Assembly (NCBI GenBank): GCA_026983755.1
Contig: JALSTL010000006.1
Location: forward strand, 1-25,185
Length of the DNA: 25,185 nt
Source of the DNA: Melioribacteraceae bacterium
GTDB lineage: Bacteria > Bacteroidota > Ignavibacteria > Ignavibacteriales > Melioribacteraceae
Direction of reading: 5' to 3'
The notes under the pieces are model-generated. The model was not told the origin of the DNA. It saw nothing but the letters and a program-made list of their open reading frames with translations, and ran no database searches. Of the stretch, positions 1-8,351 are shown one piece after another; the first letter of the stretch is position 1, and every line of letters starts with the position of its first letter. Made by a program: the position numbers and the translations under genes.

Positions 1-364
1 CAAATAATTTTGTAGCTACTATAACAGAGTTTCGCATTCCCGAATTAGCTTTTATCCACTCTCCTATAACGCGTTCCGAGTTACCGCTTGAATTATTATA
101 CCTGTTTGCAGTATCCCAAAAAGTAACACCTTCAATTATTGCAGCATCTAAAATTTTTAATCCGGATTCTTTATCAACACGTGCACCGTCACCTGTTTCA
201 GGTATTCCGAATTTCCATGTGCCTAAACCTACATTTGAAATACGTAATCCGCTACTGCCTAAAATACGGTATGGCATTCCGTTAAAATTATCGTAAGTAA
301 AATCAAGCCCAATTGTTTTAGGATTTGGTTTTAGATAGTTTTGTTCTTTTCGTTTAGTAAACAT
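1..364 (-). CDS. aldo/keto reductase, N-terminal part (cut by window edge)
   Basis: This is the first 121 residues of an NAD(P)H-dependent aldo/keto reductase; the rest lies beyond the left edge. After a 29-residue extension comes the usual family opening (MPYRILGSSGLRIS, residues 30-43) and the GLGTWKFG strand. Three of the four catalytic tetrad residues are visible: Asp84 in FWDTANRYN, Tyr89 in the same motif, and Lys119 in VATK. The expected His falls outside the window. The ATG at 362-364 follows the stop of the M20 gene by two bases, with GGA about eight bases upstream, so translation is probably coupled. Met30 would give a more typical family N-terminus, so the extension is either real or a start error. 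A role in reducing or oxidising the sugar product of the cluster is inferred. Confidence 0.9.
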   Translation of the reverse strand, partial: MFTKRKEQNYLKPNPKTIGLDFTYDNFNGMPYRILGSSGLRISNVGLGTWKFGIPETGDGARVDKESGLKILDAAIIEGVTFWDTANRYNNSSGNSERVIGEWIKANSGMRNSVIVATKLF

Positions 365-366
365 TT

Positions 367-1473
367 TTATTCCGTAATTATTTTATAAAAATCTTTTTCA
401 GCTTTTTTTAATGATTCAATCTTACAATACTCATCTGTTTGATGAGCCATTTTAGGTTCGCCCGGACCAAAGATAATTGTTGGAGTACCTTTATATTTTT
501 CTTGCAAAACGGAAGAATCTGTAAAATAGGGTAATGCTTTGGGAACTTCATTATTATTTCGATTAATATTACAAATTCTATCAACCATTTTTACAAAAGA
601 ATTTTCTTCATCTGTAAACACCGGATTTTTATCAACCAAGACTTCTATTGTAAAATCATTGCCCAATAAAGTTTGTAATTCTTTAACTATTATTTGATGG
701 TTTATATTTCTTGTTGAACGTATATCAATTGAAAAACTTGCACTATCGGGAACAGAGTTTAGATTTAATCCACCCTTAATAACTCCAACATTTATTGTAG
801 GCAAACCAAGTACATTATCGTTTTTTACATTAAAATTAAAATTTTCAATTTTCGTTATAGCACGCGCTGCTTTATAGATAGCGTTAATACCTTTTTCGGG
901 CATAGAAGAATGAGCTGTAACTCCAAAAGTTTTTACCCACATATACAATGCTCCTTTGTGAGCACAGATAGGAAGATTATTTGTCGGTTCGGCTACAATT
1001 ATTCCTCCGGCATTTCCAAACTCGGCATCGGAATTTGCAAGATGCGAAATACCTTTGCAGCCATCTTCTTCGCTTGCAGAAAGGATAATTCTTATACCAT
1101 CTTTGGGCAGTGATGTTTTGGCACTTTTAATTGCTGCCGAAATAATTGCAGCAACGCCTCCTTTCATATCGGCGGAACCTCTACCATACAATTTACCGTC
1201 TATAATTTTTCCGGCAAACGGTTCAACACTCCATTTTTTTTGCCCTAACGGAACAACATCCAAATGACCACTTAGAACAATGGGATAAGAATTTTTTTTA
1301 ACTCCAATTTCCGCTATTACATTAACTCGGTTTTCTTTATACTTATAATACCGAACATTAAAATTATTATCACTTAAAATCTTTCCACAAAATTCGGCAA
1401 TTTCTTTTTCGTTACCCGGAGGATTTATGGTGTTAAACCGTATTAATTTTTGAGCTAATTCAATAACATCCAT
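367..1473 (-). CDS. M20 family metallopeptidase / N-acyl deacylase (ArgE/DapE-like)
   Basis: This is a 368-residue cytoplasmic metal-dependent amidohydrolase of the ArgE/DapE/aminoacylase superfamily. Such enzymes hydrolyse N-acyl amides or dipeptides using a two-zinc centre. All expected residues are present: His70 and Asp72 in SGHLD, bridging Asp102 in GSADMKGG, general base Glu135 with Glu136 in SASEED, Glu162 in AEPTNN, and His344 in MAHQTDE near the C-terminus. A lid/dimerisation domain lies at about residues 175-285, with His188 in the AHSS motif. Its length is normal for the family. The start has GGAGAG upstream, overlapping the end of the SGNH gene seven bases away. Beside a NagA-like deacetylase and an esterase-like protein, removal of an N-acyl group from a glycan product is plausible. 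The substrate cannot be read from sequence; acetylornithine or succinyl-diaminopimelate are alternatives. Confidence 0.92.
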   Translation of the reverse strand: MDVIELAQKLIRFNTINPPGNEKEIAEFCGKILSDNNFNVRYYKYKENRVNVIAEIGVKKNSYPIVLSGHLDVVPLGQKKWSVEPFAGKIIDGKLYGRGSADMKGGVAAIISAAIKSAKTSLPKDGIRIILSASEEDGCKGISHLANSDAEFGNAGGIIVAEPTNNLPICAHKGALYMWVKTFGVTAHSSMPEKGINAIYKAARAITKIENFNFNVKNDNVLGLPTINVGVIKGGLNLNSVPDSASFSIDIRSTRNINHQIIVKELQTLLGNDFTIEVLVDKNPVFTDEENSFVKMVDRICNINRNNNEVPKALPYFTDSSVLQEKYKGTPTIIFGPGEPKMAHQTDEYCKIESLKKAEKDFYKIITE

Positions 1474-1480
1474 TTATTTT

Positions 1481-2113
1481 TTATCTCTCCAATAGAATTT
1501 TTAATGTGTTTTCCGCCAGCGGAATCATCACTTCGTTGTAGCCTTTAATACTTACATGAACTCCATCGGTAGTATATTGCTTACGCATACCTTTATTTTC
1601 ATCTACCATTTGAGAATGATAATCAATATATGAAATATTTTTTTTATCGGAATATTCTTTTATCATTTTATTTAATTCTATAATTGTTTCAGCAGGTTTA
1701 ATACTTTCAATCCAAGGATAATTAAAAGCGGGTAAAACCGAAGCGAGAATTACTTCAATTTTATTTACTTCAGCAAGTTCCACCATAGAAATAATATTAC
1801 CCATTATTCCTTCCAATGTAATTGGACCTGTGTTTTCTGCTATATCATTTGTTCCGGCTAAAATATGAACTATACTTGGTTTGAGTTTTATAACATCACT
1901 TCTAAACCTAAGTAACATTTGTGATGTTGTTTGTCCGCCAATTCCTCGATTAATATATTTATTTTTAGAAAAATAATTAGGGACAATTTCTTTCCACTGC
2001 TCGGTTATTGAATCACCAAAAAAAACAATTCTCTTCTCATCAGACAATGGTAATGCAAGTTTTTCATTATGCTCTTTATACCTACCCAAATTAGCCCAAT
2101 CTAATTCTTGCAT
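1481..2113 (-). CDS. SGNH/GDSL-family hydrolase (likely carbohydrate or acyl esterase)
   Basis: This is a 210-residue SGNH hydrolase with all four family blocks. Block I is FFGDSITEQW with nucleophile Ser35, block II has Gly60 in RGIGGQTTSQM, block III has Asn89 in LAGTNDI, and block V has Asp183 and His186 in TTDGVHVSIKGY. It resembles the platelet-activating-factor-acetylhydrolase-like branch that often removes O-acetyl groups from sugars. There is no signal peptide, so it should act in the cytoplasm on an imported product. The start follows CAGGAG by nine bases, and the gene sits 19 bases after the UroD-like gene and 7 before the M20 gene. The family is firm; the substrate is inferred from its deacetylase neighbours. 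Confidence 0.93.
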   Translation of the reverse strand: MQELDWANLGRYKEHNEKLALPLSDEKRIVFFGDSITEQWKEIVPNYFSKNKYINRGIGGQTTSQMLLRFRSDVIKLKPSIVHILAGTNDIAENTGPITLEGIMGNIISMVELAEVNKIEVILASVLPAFNYPWIESIKPAETIIELNKMIKEYSDKKNISYIDYHSQMVDENKGMRKQYTTDGVHVSIKGYNEVMIPLAENTLKILLER

Positions 2114-2132
2114 ATACTAAATCTCCTGACAA

Positions 2133-3275
2133 CTATTTTTTGTAATTTCCAATTTCTGAAACAATTTTAGAAAGAACTTGTACATTCTTTTTTGGTACCT
2201 TTGGAGCAATTGAACATGCGGTGCTAAGAATAAATCCTTTGTTCTCCATTCCAATTTTTATTCTTTCCGAAACATCATTTTTTATTTTTTCATCATCATC
2301 CGAAAGTAAAGTATTAACCGAATCAACATTTCCTTTAATAAATATTTTATCTCCCACTCTACCAAAAGCATCATCCAATGCAACATCACCTATTGGTGCA
2401 GGGTCAAGGCATTCTAATCCTGAAATTCCGGCTTCTGCCATCATTTCCAATCTATCATTAATATGACCGCATGTATGCACATAAACAAATTTACCTTTAC
2501 TCTTTACAGCTTCTGCAACTTGCGAAATATACGGCAACTCATATTCTCTGTAATGTTCGGGCGAAATAAAATCACTTCCGGCAAAAGGTGAAGATATTTT
2601 AACAGCATCAATCGGAGCGTTATCACACAAACCTTCTGCCATTTTTACAACCCCAATTGTATATTTTGCAAGAATCTCTTTTACCTTTTCCGGATTAAAC
2701 ATCATTGCTACAAGAGCATTTTCGTATCCGAGCAAATCTAATAAATAATCTAAAGGAGAAGATACTTCCGCATGAAGTGAATATTTACCATCCAATTTTT
2801 CATCAAGGATTCTAAATATTTTATAAGGGTCATCCTTGTGAATATATGAAAAACAATTTTTCGATACAGGCAAATAATCTAAATCTTTGGGGATTTCATT
2901 TACATCAAATGTATCAACATCAATAAATTTTTCTTCAAAGTACTCACCCACAGGTAAATCATCATCAACGTAGGTTTCTTTTCTGTTGTGGAATGTTGCT
3001 ACTTCTATGCCATCAACAATTTCCACTTTAGCTTTTTCTCTCCAATTAGGATTGTGTCCATGAAGACTTACTAAAATTCCGTCAAAATTAAATTCTTTTA
3101 GCAACCAAATTAAACCTTCAGCATATTTATCTGCATCATTCCATAATTCCATTGGAGTAATATTAGTCTCTTTCAATTGCTGAATCATAAAGCCAATACT
3201 AAATTGGCACATTACCGGAACTCTATCCGGAGTTTCCATATTCATTGCTGCTACTATTCTTTCTCTTGGTGTCAT
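2133..3275 (-). CDS. uroporphyrinogen decarboxylase-family protein, MtaA/methyltransferase-like
   Basis: This is a 380-residue UroD-fold TIM-barrel protein. It opens with the familiar TPRERIVAAMN segment followed by PDRVPV. Residues His267 and Cys269 in YVHTCGH and Cys354 in STAC match the His-x-Cys...Cys zinc site of methylcobamide:thiol methyltransferases such as MtaA. Haem-pathway HemE enzymes lack that site. It is therefore unlikely to be HemE and more likely transfers a methyl (or related) group, although no corrinoid protein or partner methyltransferase is in the window. The start has AAGG eight bases upstream. The 82-base gap before it, after the oxidoreductase, holds no convincing terminator. 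Members of this broad family are often found in carbohydrate-degradation clusters with unproven function. Confidence 0.88.
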   Translation of the reverse strand: MTPRERIVAAMNMETPDRVPVMCQFSIGFMIQQLKETNITPMELWNDADKYAEGLIWLLKEFNFDGILVSLHGHNPNWREKAKVEIVDGIEVATFHNRKETYVDDDLPVGEYFEEKFIDVDTFDVNEIPKDLDYLPVSKNCFSYIHKDDPYKIFRILDEKLDGKYSLHAEVSSPLDYLLDLLGYENALVAMMFNPEKVKEILAKYTIGVVKMAEGLCDNAPIDAVKISSPFAGSDFISPEHYREYELPYISQVAEAVKSKGKFVYVHTCGHINDRLEMMAEAGISGLECLDPAPIGDVALDDAFGRVGDKIFIKGNVDSVNTLLSDDDEKIKNDVSERIKIGMENKGFILSTACSIAPKVPKKNVQVLSKIVSEIGNYKK

Positions 3276-3357
3276 TATTTTACCTTATTTTATAATTTTA
3301 TTTTACCTACAAACAACTAAGATTAGCATGATGTTGATATACTTATCTTTTTTTCCT

Positions 3358-4389
3358 CTATCCATTAAAAGGAAGCTTCACTGTTTTATTTAGTTCGGAT
3401 GATTTATAAATAGCTAAAATTACTTCCAACGCTTTTCGTGCCTCTTGTCCGCTTACTATTGGTTGCCGTTTTTCTTCAATAGCATTTATTACATCTTCAA
3501 ACTCACGGATGTAAGGAACATATTCAATATCCAAAGGATCTGAAGCACCGTCGGTTTTGCTATCGTCTTTGCTATAGATTTCTTCACCTTCAATATCAAC
3601 AAGTTTAATATCATCACCTTCAAAAATAAGTGTTCCTTTAGTACCGTTTATTTCCAAACGTGCAGGAAAGCCTGGATAAATTGCTGTTGATGCTTGAATA
3701 ATTCCATACGCACCTGAATCAAATTCCAGCATAGCCATTCCAATATCTTCAACTTCAATATCACGTGCAGCGGTTTTTACTTTTCCCGTAACCGTTTTTA
3801 CATCACCCATTACCGAAAGTAGCAAATCAACAAAGTGAACTCCTTGATTCATAAAAGCTCCTCCGCCATCTAATTTTTTTGTACCTCGCCATCCTCCGGA
3901 AGCATAGTACTCGTTTGAGCGAAACCATTTTATGTAAGCATCTCCTTGTAAAATTTTACCTAATTTGCATGAATTAATAATATCATACATTTTAAGAACA
4001 GAATCGAAATATCGCATTTGACTAATAACGGCTAATGTTACATCAGATTTGTTGCAAGCATCAATTAGTGCATCCGCTTTTTCTAGTGTTACATCAATTG
4101 GTTTTTCAACTATAACATGCTTTGCTGCTTGGGCTGCTTTTATACCCAAATCTGCATGCAGACCGGAAGGAACTACAATATCAATAATATCAATGTTATT
4201 ATTTACAAGCATTTCATCGTAATTAGTAGTCCAGGCAATGTTAAATTTTTCTCCGTATTCCTTTGCACGTTCTTCTTTTATATCGCATATTTGAATTACT
4301 TCTACATTCTTCATTACTTGTAATGCCTGAACATGAAACGAAGCAATAACACCTGATCCGACAATTCCAAATCGTATTTTTTTTGACAT
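3358..4389 (-). CDS. Gfo/Idh/MocA-family oxidoreductase
   Basis: This is a 343-residue NAD(P)-dependent sugar (or inositol) dehydrogenase-like protein. The N-terminal Rossmann domain has FGIVGSGVIASFH (glycines 8, 11 and 13) and Asp36 after the second strand, which fits NAD preference. The catalytic lysine motif EKPID is at residues 95-99. The C-terminal alpha/beta domain carries GGGAFMNQGVHFVDLL, with active-site His185. Length is typical and there is no export signal, so it is cytoplasmic. It starts 11 bases downstream of the NagA-like gene, with an AGAGAG site about five bases before the ATG. A step oxidising or epimerising a glycan-derived sugar is likely; the exact substrate is not recognisable. 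Confidence 0.93.
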   Translation of the reverse strand: MSKKIRFGIVGSGVIASFHVQALQVMKNVEVIQICDIKEERAKEYGEKFNIAWTTNYDEMLVNNNIDIIDIVVPSGLHADLGIKAAQAAKHVIVEKPIDVTLEKADALIDACNKSDVTLAVISQMRYFDSVLKMYDIINSCKLGKILQGDAYIKWFRSNEYYASGGWRGTKKLDGGGAFMNQGVHFVDLLLSVMGDVKTVTGKVKTAARDIEVEDIGMAMLEFDSGAYGIIQASTAIYPGFPARLEINGTKGTLIFEGDDIKLVDIEGEEIYSKDDSKTDGASDPLDIEYVPYIREFEDVINAIEEKRQPIVSGQEARKALEVILAIYKSSELNKTVKLPFNG

Positions 4390-4400
4390 TTTTTCTCTCT

Positions 4401-5546
4401 TTAATTTTCTTTTAAATAAACAACTTTTCCGTTCACAATAGTTTTATGAATTTCAATTTTATCATCTTTAATTTTGAATAAGACTAAATCGGCACGCTTC
4501 CCTTCCAATAGTTCGCCTCTATCGGACAATGGAAATAATTTTGTGTAATTAACCGTTACCATATTTATAGCTTCGGCAAGCGAGCAATTTGTAAATTTCA
4601 TCACGTTTCTAATACCCACAAGAAGCGGAAGCCCTGCACCTGCAAAGGTTTTTGTTTTAGGATTTACAACCATTCCTTCGGAAGTCATTTCTATCTTCTC
4701 ACCGAAAAACTCATAAATGCCGGGTGGCAATCCAGCAATGTGAACAATATCGGAAGTAAGAATAATATTATCTTTCCCTTTGGTTTTAACGAATGTTTTA
4801 ACTTGTTCAGGTTCCAAATGAAATCCGTCGCAAATTAATTGTGCTGCAAGCCTATCTTCAGCTAATTGCGGCCAAAGCGGATTATATGCACGGTCAATAT
4901 TTCTTGCACAGCCGTTGCCAAGATGAGTAGATAAAATTGCACCGGCATCCGTAGCTTTTTTAATATCCTCAGCCATACCGTTATGATGCCCAAGTGCAAC
5001 AACAATACCTTTTTCAACACATTTTTTAATAAACGGAATTGCTCCTTCAACTTCGGGTGCCAACGTTATTTGAATTATTTTATTGTTTGCAGCTTCAATA
5101 TATTGTTGAAATTCATTCCAGTTAGGTAAACGAACATGTTCAATAGGATGAGCACCTCGGTAGCCATCAACAGGAGAGATGTAAGGACCTTCCAAATGAA
5201 ATCCTGGAACAGACGCATTGATTAATGAATTTTTTTGAGCTTCAACAAATATTTTCAAGTTTTCAATTAATTGCGAATGCTCACTTGTAATAAATGTGGG
5301 AAAAAGAGTTGTAATACCCTGCTGCCAAAAATCAGCCACAGTTTTTTTTACTTTTTTTACGGTAAGCTCATTCCCCATAAAATTAGTGCCGTTATAACCG
5401 TTTACCTGATTATCAATAAAACCCGGGGCAATTATTATTTCATCATCTTCATGAGATTTTGCTTCTAATATATTATCTATTTTCCCATCCTTAATTACAA
5501 CTTGGATAGGCTTACCATCTTTATAATTATTTCCTTTAACAATCAT
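4401..5546 (-). CDS. NagA-like N-acetylhexosamine(-6-phosphate) deacetylase
   Basis: This is a 381-residue amidohydrolase of the N-acetylglucosamine-6-phosphate deacetylase family. The N-terminal motif is FIDNQVNG, the form without HxH seen in single-metal enzymes such as E. coli NagA. Metal ligands Glu119 (HLEGP), His187 (ALGHH) and His208 (THLGN) are present, as are His243 (CDGFHL) and catalytic Asp266 (LTSDI). The segment after His208 reads HLGNGCARNIDRAYNPLW instead of the usual HLFNAM-type sequence, as in a divergent NagA branch, so the phosphate pocket may differ. The start has GAGG eight bases upstream. It follows the symporter by 41 bases. No hexosamine kinase or NagB is in the window, so the phosphorylation state of its substrate is open. 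Confidence 0.9.
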   Translation of the reverse strand: MIVKGNNYKDGKPIQVVIKDGKIDNILEAKSHEDDEIIIAPGFIDNQVNGYNGTNFMGNELTVKKVKKTVADFWQQGITTLFPTFITSEHSQLIENLKIFVEAQKNSLINASVPGFHLEGPYISPVDGYRGAHPIEHVRLPNWNEFQQYIEAANNKIIQITLAPEVEGAIPFIKKCVEKGIVVALGHHNGMAEDIKKATDAGAILSTHLGNGCARNIDRAYNPLWPQLAEDRLAAQLICDGFHLEPEQVKTFVKTKGKDNIILTSDIVHIAGLPPGIYEFFGEKIEMTSEGMVVNPKTKTFAGAGLPLLVGIRNVMKFTNCSLAEAINMVTVNYTKLFPLSDRGELLEGKRADLVLFKIKDDKIEIHKTIVNGKVVYLKEN

Positions 5547-5587
5547 TAAATTACCTCAAAAATTAAAAACATTATTTCCCGAAATCA

Positions 5588-7318
5588 TTATTCTTTTGGT
5601 TTCCCTGTTTTAATAACTCCAATTACACCAACGAGAATAAGCAAAACACCTAGAACAAAGTTCATATAAAATGCAATACCAACCGGAATAAAAAAGAGAA
5701 TGTTCAGAAGCAGTAATCCAATAAATATTACAGATACGGAGACGACTCTGAACGGAGACATTCCTATACTTCCGCTTTTTTCTTTATCTGTTACATTATC
5801 ACCTTCTAATTCACCAATTGGGGTTTCTAACCTCTTCATAAAATTGCCAACTCTTATTTTTTCTTCATCATCAGCAGGTAATAATTTACTTCCTATATAT
5901 ATTGTAATAATTGCGGTGATTGTTGTTCCCCAAATTAAAAACACTTCTCTTTTGATTTCTCTACCGACAATTTGCATCGTATCAGGTAAGGCAAAAAATA
6001 GAACTATACCAAGAACAAAACTGGTAAAGAAAGATAAGATAGCTCCATTTTTTGTAATCTTGTTTGATAATAATCCGAATATCATAGGAATTGCCACAGG
6101 AGCCGTAAAAATACCAAACAATTGCATCATACCTCTAAAAAGTCCTTCTCCTCCTAGTTTTAACATAAAAAATGCAACACCTAGACTAAGCAAGCCTACA
6201 ACAATTGTCATTATTCTTCCCACCATAACAAGATTTTTTTGAGAGGCATTCTTATTTATATGTCTAAAGTAAACATCATTTGTTAGAACATTTGCCGCCA
6301 CATTATAATCACTGCTTAGCATAGACATTGTTGCCGCAAACATAGCCGCAATCACTAAACCGATTAACCCTGTTGGTAATAATTTAACTGTAATTAGTGC
6401 ATATATCATTCCATCTTGGTCAGGCGCTATGCTTAAAAAATTAGGAGCTAAAAATGCGGGCAGCATTATTAAAGGACTACTTATTAGAAATAGAGCAATA
6501 ACAAACCAGCCTAATTTTCTTGCTTCACGTTCGTTAGGTACGGAATAAAACCTTTGAATTAAAGACCAACTTACACTACTAGTTCCAAGAATAACAAAAA
6601 CAAAATTTGTTATAAAGTAAAGCAAATCATATTCCGGAGGATGTAGAATATTTAGCCTATCCGGAGTAATATTAGAAAAAGCTGCAATAAAGCCACCTGA
6701 TTCATTAATACTTAGCGGAACCAAAATTAAAACTGCAATTGCCATAACAATAAACTGGATAAAATCTGTAACTGTTACTGCCCAAAGCCCGCCAAGCATT
6801 GTATATGTAAGCATAATCAACCCTGACCAAAGGACAGTCTGTTCCAAACTAAATCCTAAACCCGCTGAAATAAACAACCCGATTGCAACAAGTTTCATTG
6901 CATCATCAATTATTCTAAGCGGAATTCCTTGCCAAGAGACAAGTTGACGCAACAGAGGAGAGAATCTTTCCTCAAGGTATTCTACCGGACTATTAATACG
7001 GGCACGCCGCCATTTGCTTGCCATAAAATACATACTAAATATTACCCCTACAACAGTATCTGTCATTATAACAACACCAAATACCCCATATTTATATGCA
7101 ATAGCAGAAAATGAAACAAAAGCGAAAACACTAAAACTGCTCATATAATATGAAGCACCGCTTAACCACCAGGGAATTCGATTACCACCACTAAAATAAT
7201 CACTCATCCCTTTCATATACTTGTAAAAGTAAATTCCAATTCCCAGCATTAGAACAAAATATCCTACCAATACAATATAATCAGCAGTTCCAAGACTACC
7301 ATGTCCAATATTTTCCAT
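5588..7318 (-). CDS. sodium:solute symporter family (SSS) transporter
   Basis: This is a 576-residue multi-span inner-membrane transporter of the SSS family (relatives carry glucose, galactose, sialic acid and similar solutes with Na+). The family signature GGLWAVTVTDFIQF lies at residues 176-189. MLSSDYN at 333-339 matches the Ser-rich Na+-binding segment of transmembrane helix 8 in vSGLT-like proteins. About 12-14 hydrophobic spans are visible. A charged loop near residues 475-515 is followed by two last spans. The start has AAGGA seven bases upstream, and the acetyltransferase gene ends 11 bases before it. It probably imports the mono- or disaccharide released by the upstream beta-helix proteins. 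The exact solute cannot be read from sequence. Confidence 0.93.
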   Translation of the reverse strand: MENIGHGSLGTADYIVLVGYFVLMLGIGIYFYKYMKGMSDYFSGGNRIPWWLSGASYYMSSFSVFAFVSFSAIAYKYGVFGVVIMTDTVVGVIFSMYFMASKWRRARINSPVEYLEERFSPLLRQLVSWQGIPLRIIDDAMKLVAIGLFISAGLGFSLEQTVLWSGLIMLTYTMLGGLWAVTVTDFIQFIVMAIAVLILVPLSINESGGFIAAFSNITPDRLNILHPPEYDLLYFITNFVFVILGTSSVSWSLIQRFYSVPNEREARKLGWFVIALFLISSPLIMLPAFLAPNFLSIAPDQDGMIYALITVKLLPTGLIGLVIAAMFAATMSMLSSDYNVAANVLTNDVYFRHINKNASQKNLVMVGRIMTIVVGLLSLGVAFFMLKLGGEGLFRGMMQLFGIFTAPVAIPMIFGLLSNKITKNGAILSFFTSFVLGIVLFFALPDTMQIVGREIKREVFLIWGTTITAIITIYIGSKLLPADDEEKIRVGNFMKRLETPIGELEGDNVTDKEKSGSIGMSPFRVVSVSVIFIGLLLLNILFFIPVGIAFYMNFVLGVLLILVGVIGVIKTGKPKE

Positions 7319-7329
7319 ATATATTTCCT

Positions 7330-8316
7330 TTATTTAAGAGTCTTGTTAAAAAGTAATAAGCTGAATGATTCATCAGCAATTTTAAGATGGTTATTCAACA
7401 CAGTTAACTGCTCATATCCAAGAGATTTAAACATTTCAATCTTTTCTTTTTCATTTTCTTCAATATATGCATAAACATGTTCCAGTTCATTATTATCTTC
7501 CAAAGCAGCTAATATATCTTTAGCTTGTTCTTTATAATTAGGATGAACCATAACATCAATTATTCCAATGTGGTCTTCATGACGGCGTGATGAAGGAATA
7601 ATTGTTCCAAATCCAAGGATAGTTTCTTCACCATCAAGAACAATGCTTCTATAACCTTTTTTTGGTCTATCTTCTTCGGGAACAACACCTTTTACAACTT
7701 GATTCTGTAAAACAAAAAATTCACCTTCGAAATATGAACCGAGATAACAGCCAAGCTCATAATTTTTTATGACCAGCCTACCAAAATCTGCACAAAAAAG
7801 TGAAGTAATATCTGCTTGATCTCCAAGCCCCATTGGGCGAAGTGTTGTTTTTTGCTCAGGTCTGAATAGAACTTTATCTTCACCTAATTTGTTAAGTGTT
7901 AATTTGAATGAACCTCTTCCACCCATATTACCTACATTAACAAATCCGTATTTTCGATAAATATTTCTTATCCATTCATCCCAAGCTGCAAGATATATTG
8001 CACGTGTATTATTTTCTTCATAAACTTTCATTGTTTCGGCTAAAACTTTTTTTGCTATTCCTTGTCCGCGATAATTCTCATCCGTGTAAACATCCGAAAG
8101 TATCGCCTGTCCTCTTGGAGTAATTGCATAAGAGGTAGTACCAACTAATTTATCTCCGTCAAAAGCAGACATAACACCAAAGATTTCATTTTCCCACGGA
8201 GCTTTAAAGCGTGATTCCGTTGCCCAATAATAAAGTTCATCGTGAGTTTTTAATACTTGTTTTTTTTCGCTTTCCGGTGATTTGTATGTAACCGGTCTAA
8301 TTACAATTTCCGACAT
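7330..8316 (-). CDS. GNAT-family N-acetyltransferase with a second, degenerate GNAT-like half
   Basis: This is a 328-residue cytoplasmic protein. The N-terminal half (about 1-140) is a GNAT domain: beta-strands lead into VYTDENYRGQGIAKKVL, where Arg83-Gly-Gln-Gly-Ile-Ala88 is the acetyl-CoA pyrophosphate loop, and then YRKYGFVNVG. The second half (about 155-328) has a similar fold pattern (RPMGLGDQADI, GIIDVMVHPNYKEQA, MFKSLGYEQL) but lacks the RGxGxA loop, so it is probably non-catalytic. The start has AAGGAA seven bases upstream. It lies between the amidohydrolase pair and the symporter. An acetyltransferase among several putative deacylases suggests either recycling of an acyl group or protection of an amino sugar. 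The acceptor is unknown. Confidence 0.87.
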   Translation of the reverse strand: MSEIVIRPVTYKSPESEKKQVLKTHDELYYWATESRFKAPWENEIFGVMSAFDGDKLVGTTSYAITPRGQAILSDVYTDENYRGQGIAKKVLAETMKVYEENNTRAIYLAAWDEWIRNIYRKYGFVNVGNMGGRGSFKLTLNKLGEDKVLFRPEQKTTLRPMGLGDQADITSLFCADFGRLVIKNYELGCYLGSYFEGEFFVLQNQVVKGVVPEEDRPKKGYRSIVLDGEETILGFGTIIPSSRRHEDHIGIIDVMVHPNYKEQAKDILAALEDNNELEHVYAYIEENEKEKIEMFKSLGYEQLTVLNNHLKIADESFSLLLFNKTLK

Positions 8317-8351
8317 TTTTAATTCCTTAATTAATTAATAACTTAATAAAT

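Noticed and set aside
2133..3275. Assigning the UroD-like gene as hemE
   Set aside because: The His-x-Cys...Cys motif and the sugar-gene context fit the methyltransferase-like branch better than the haem enzyme.
5700..6242. 180-codon open frame on the plus strand
   Set aside because: It lies wholly antisense to the SSS transporter, has no ribosome site that I can see, and its composition reflects the complement of hydrophobic codons. The transporter's motifs are convincing.
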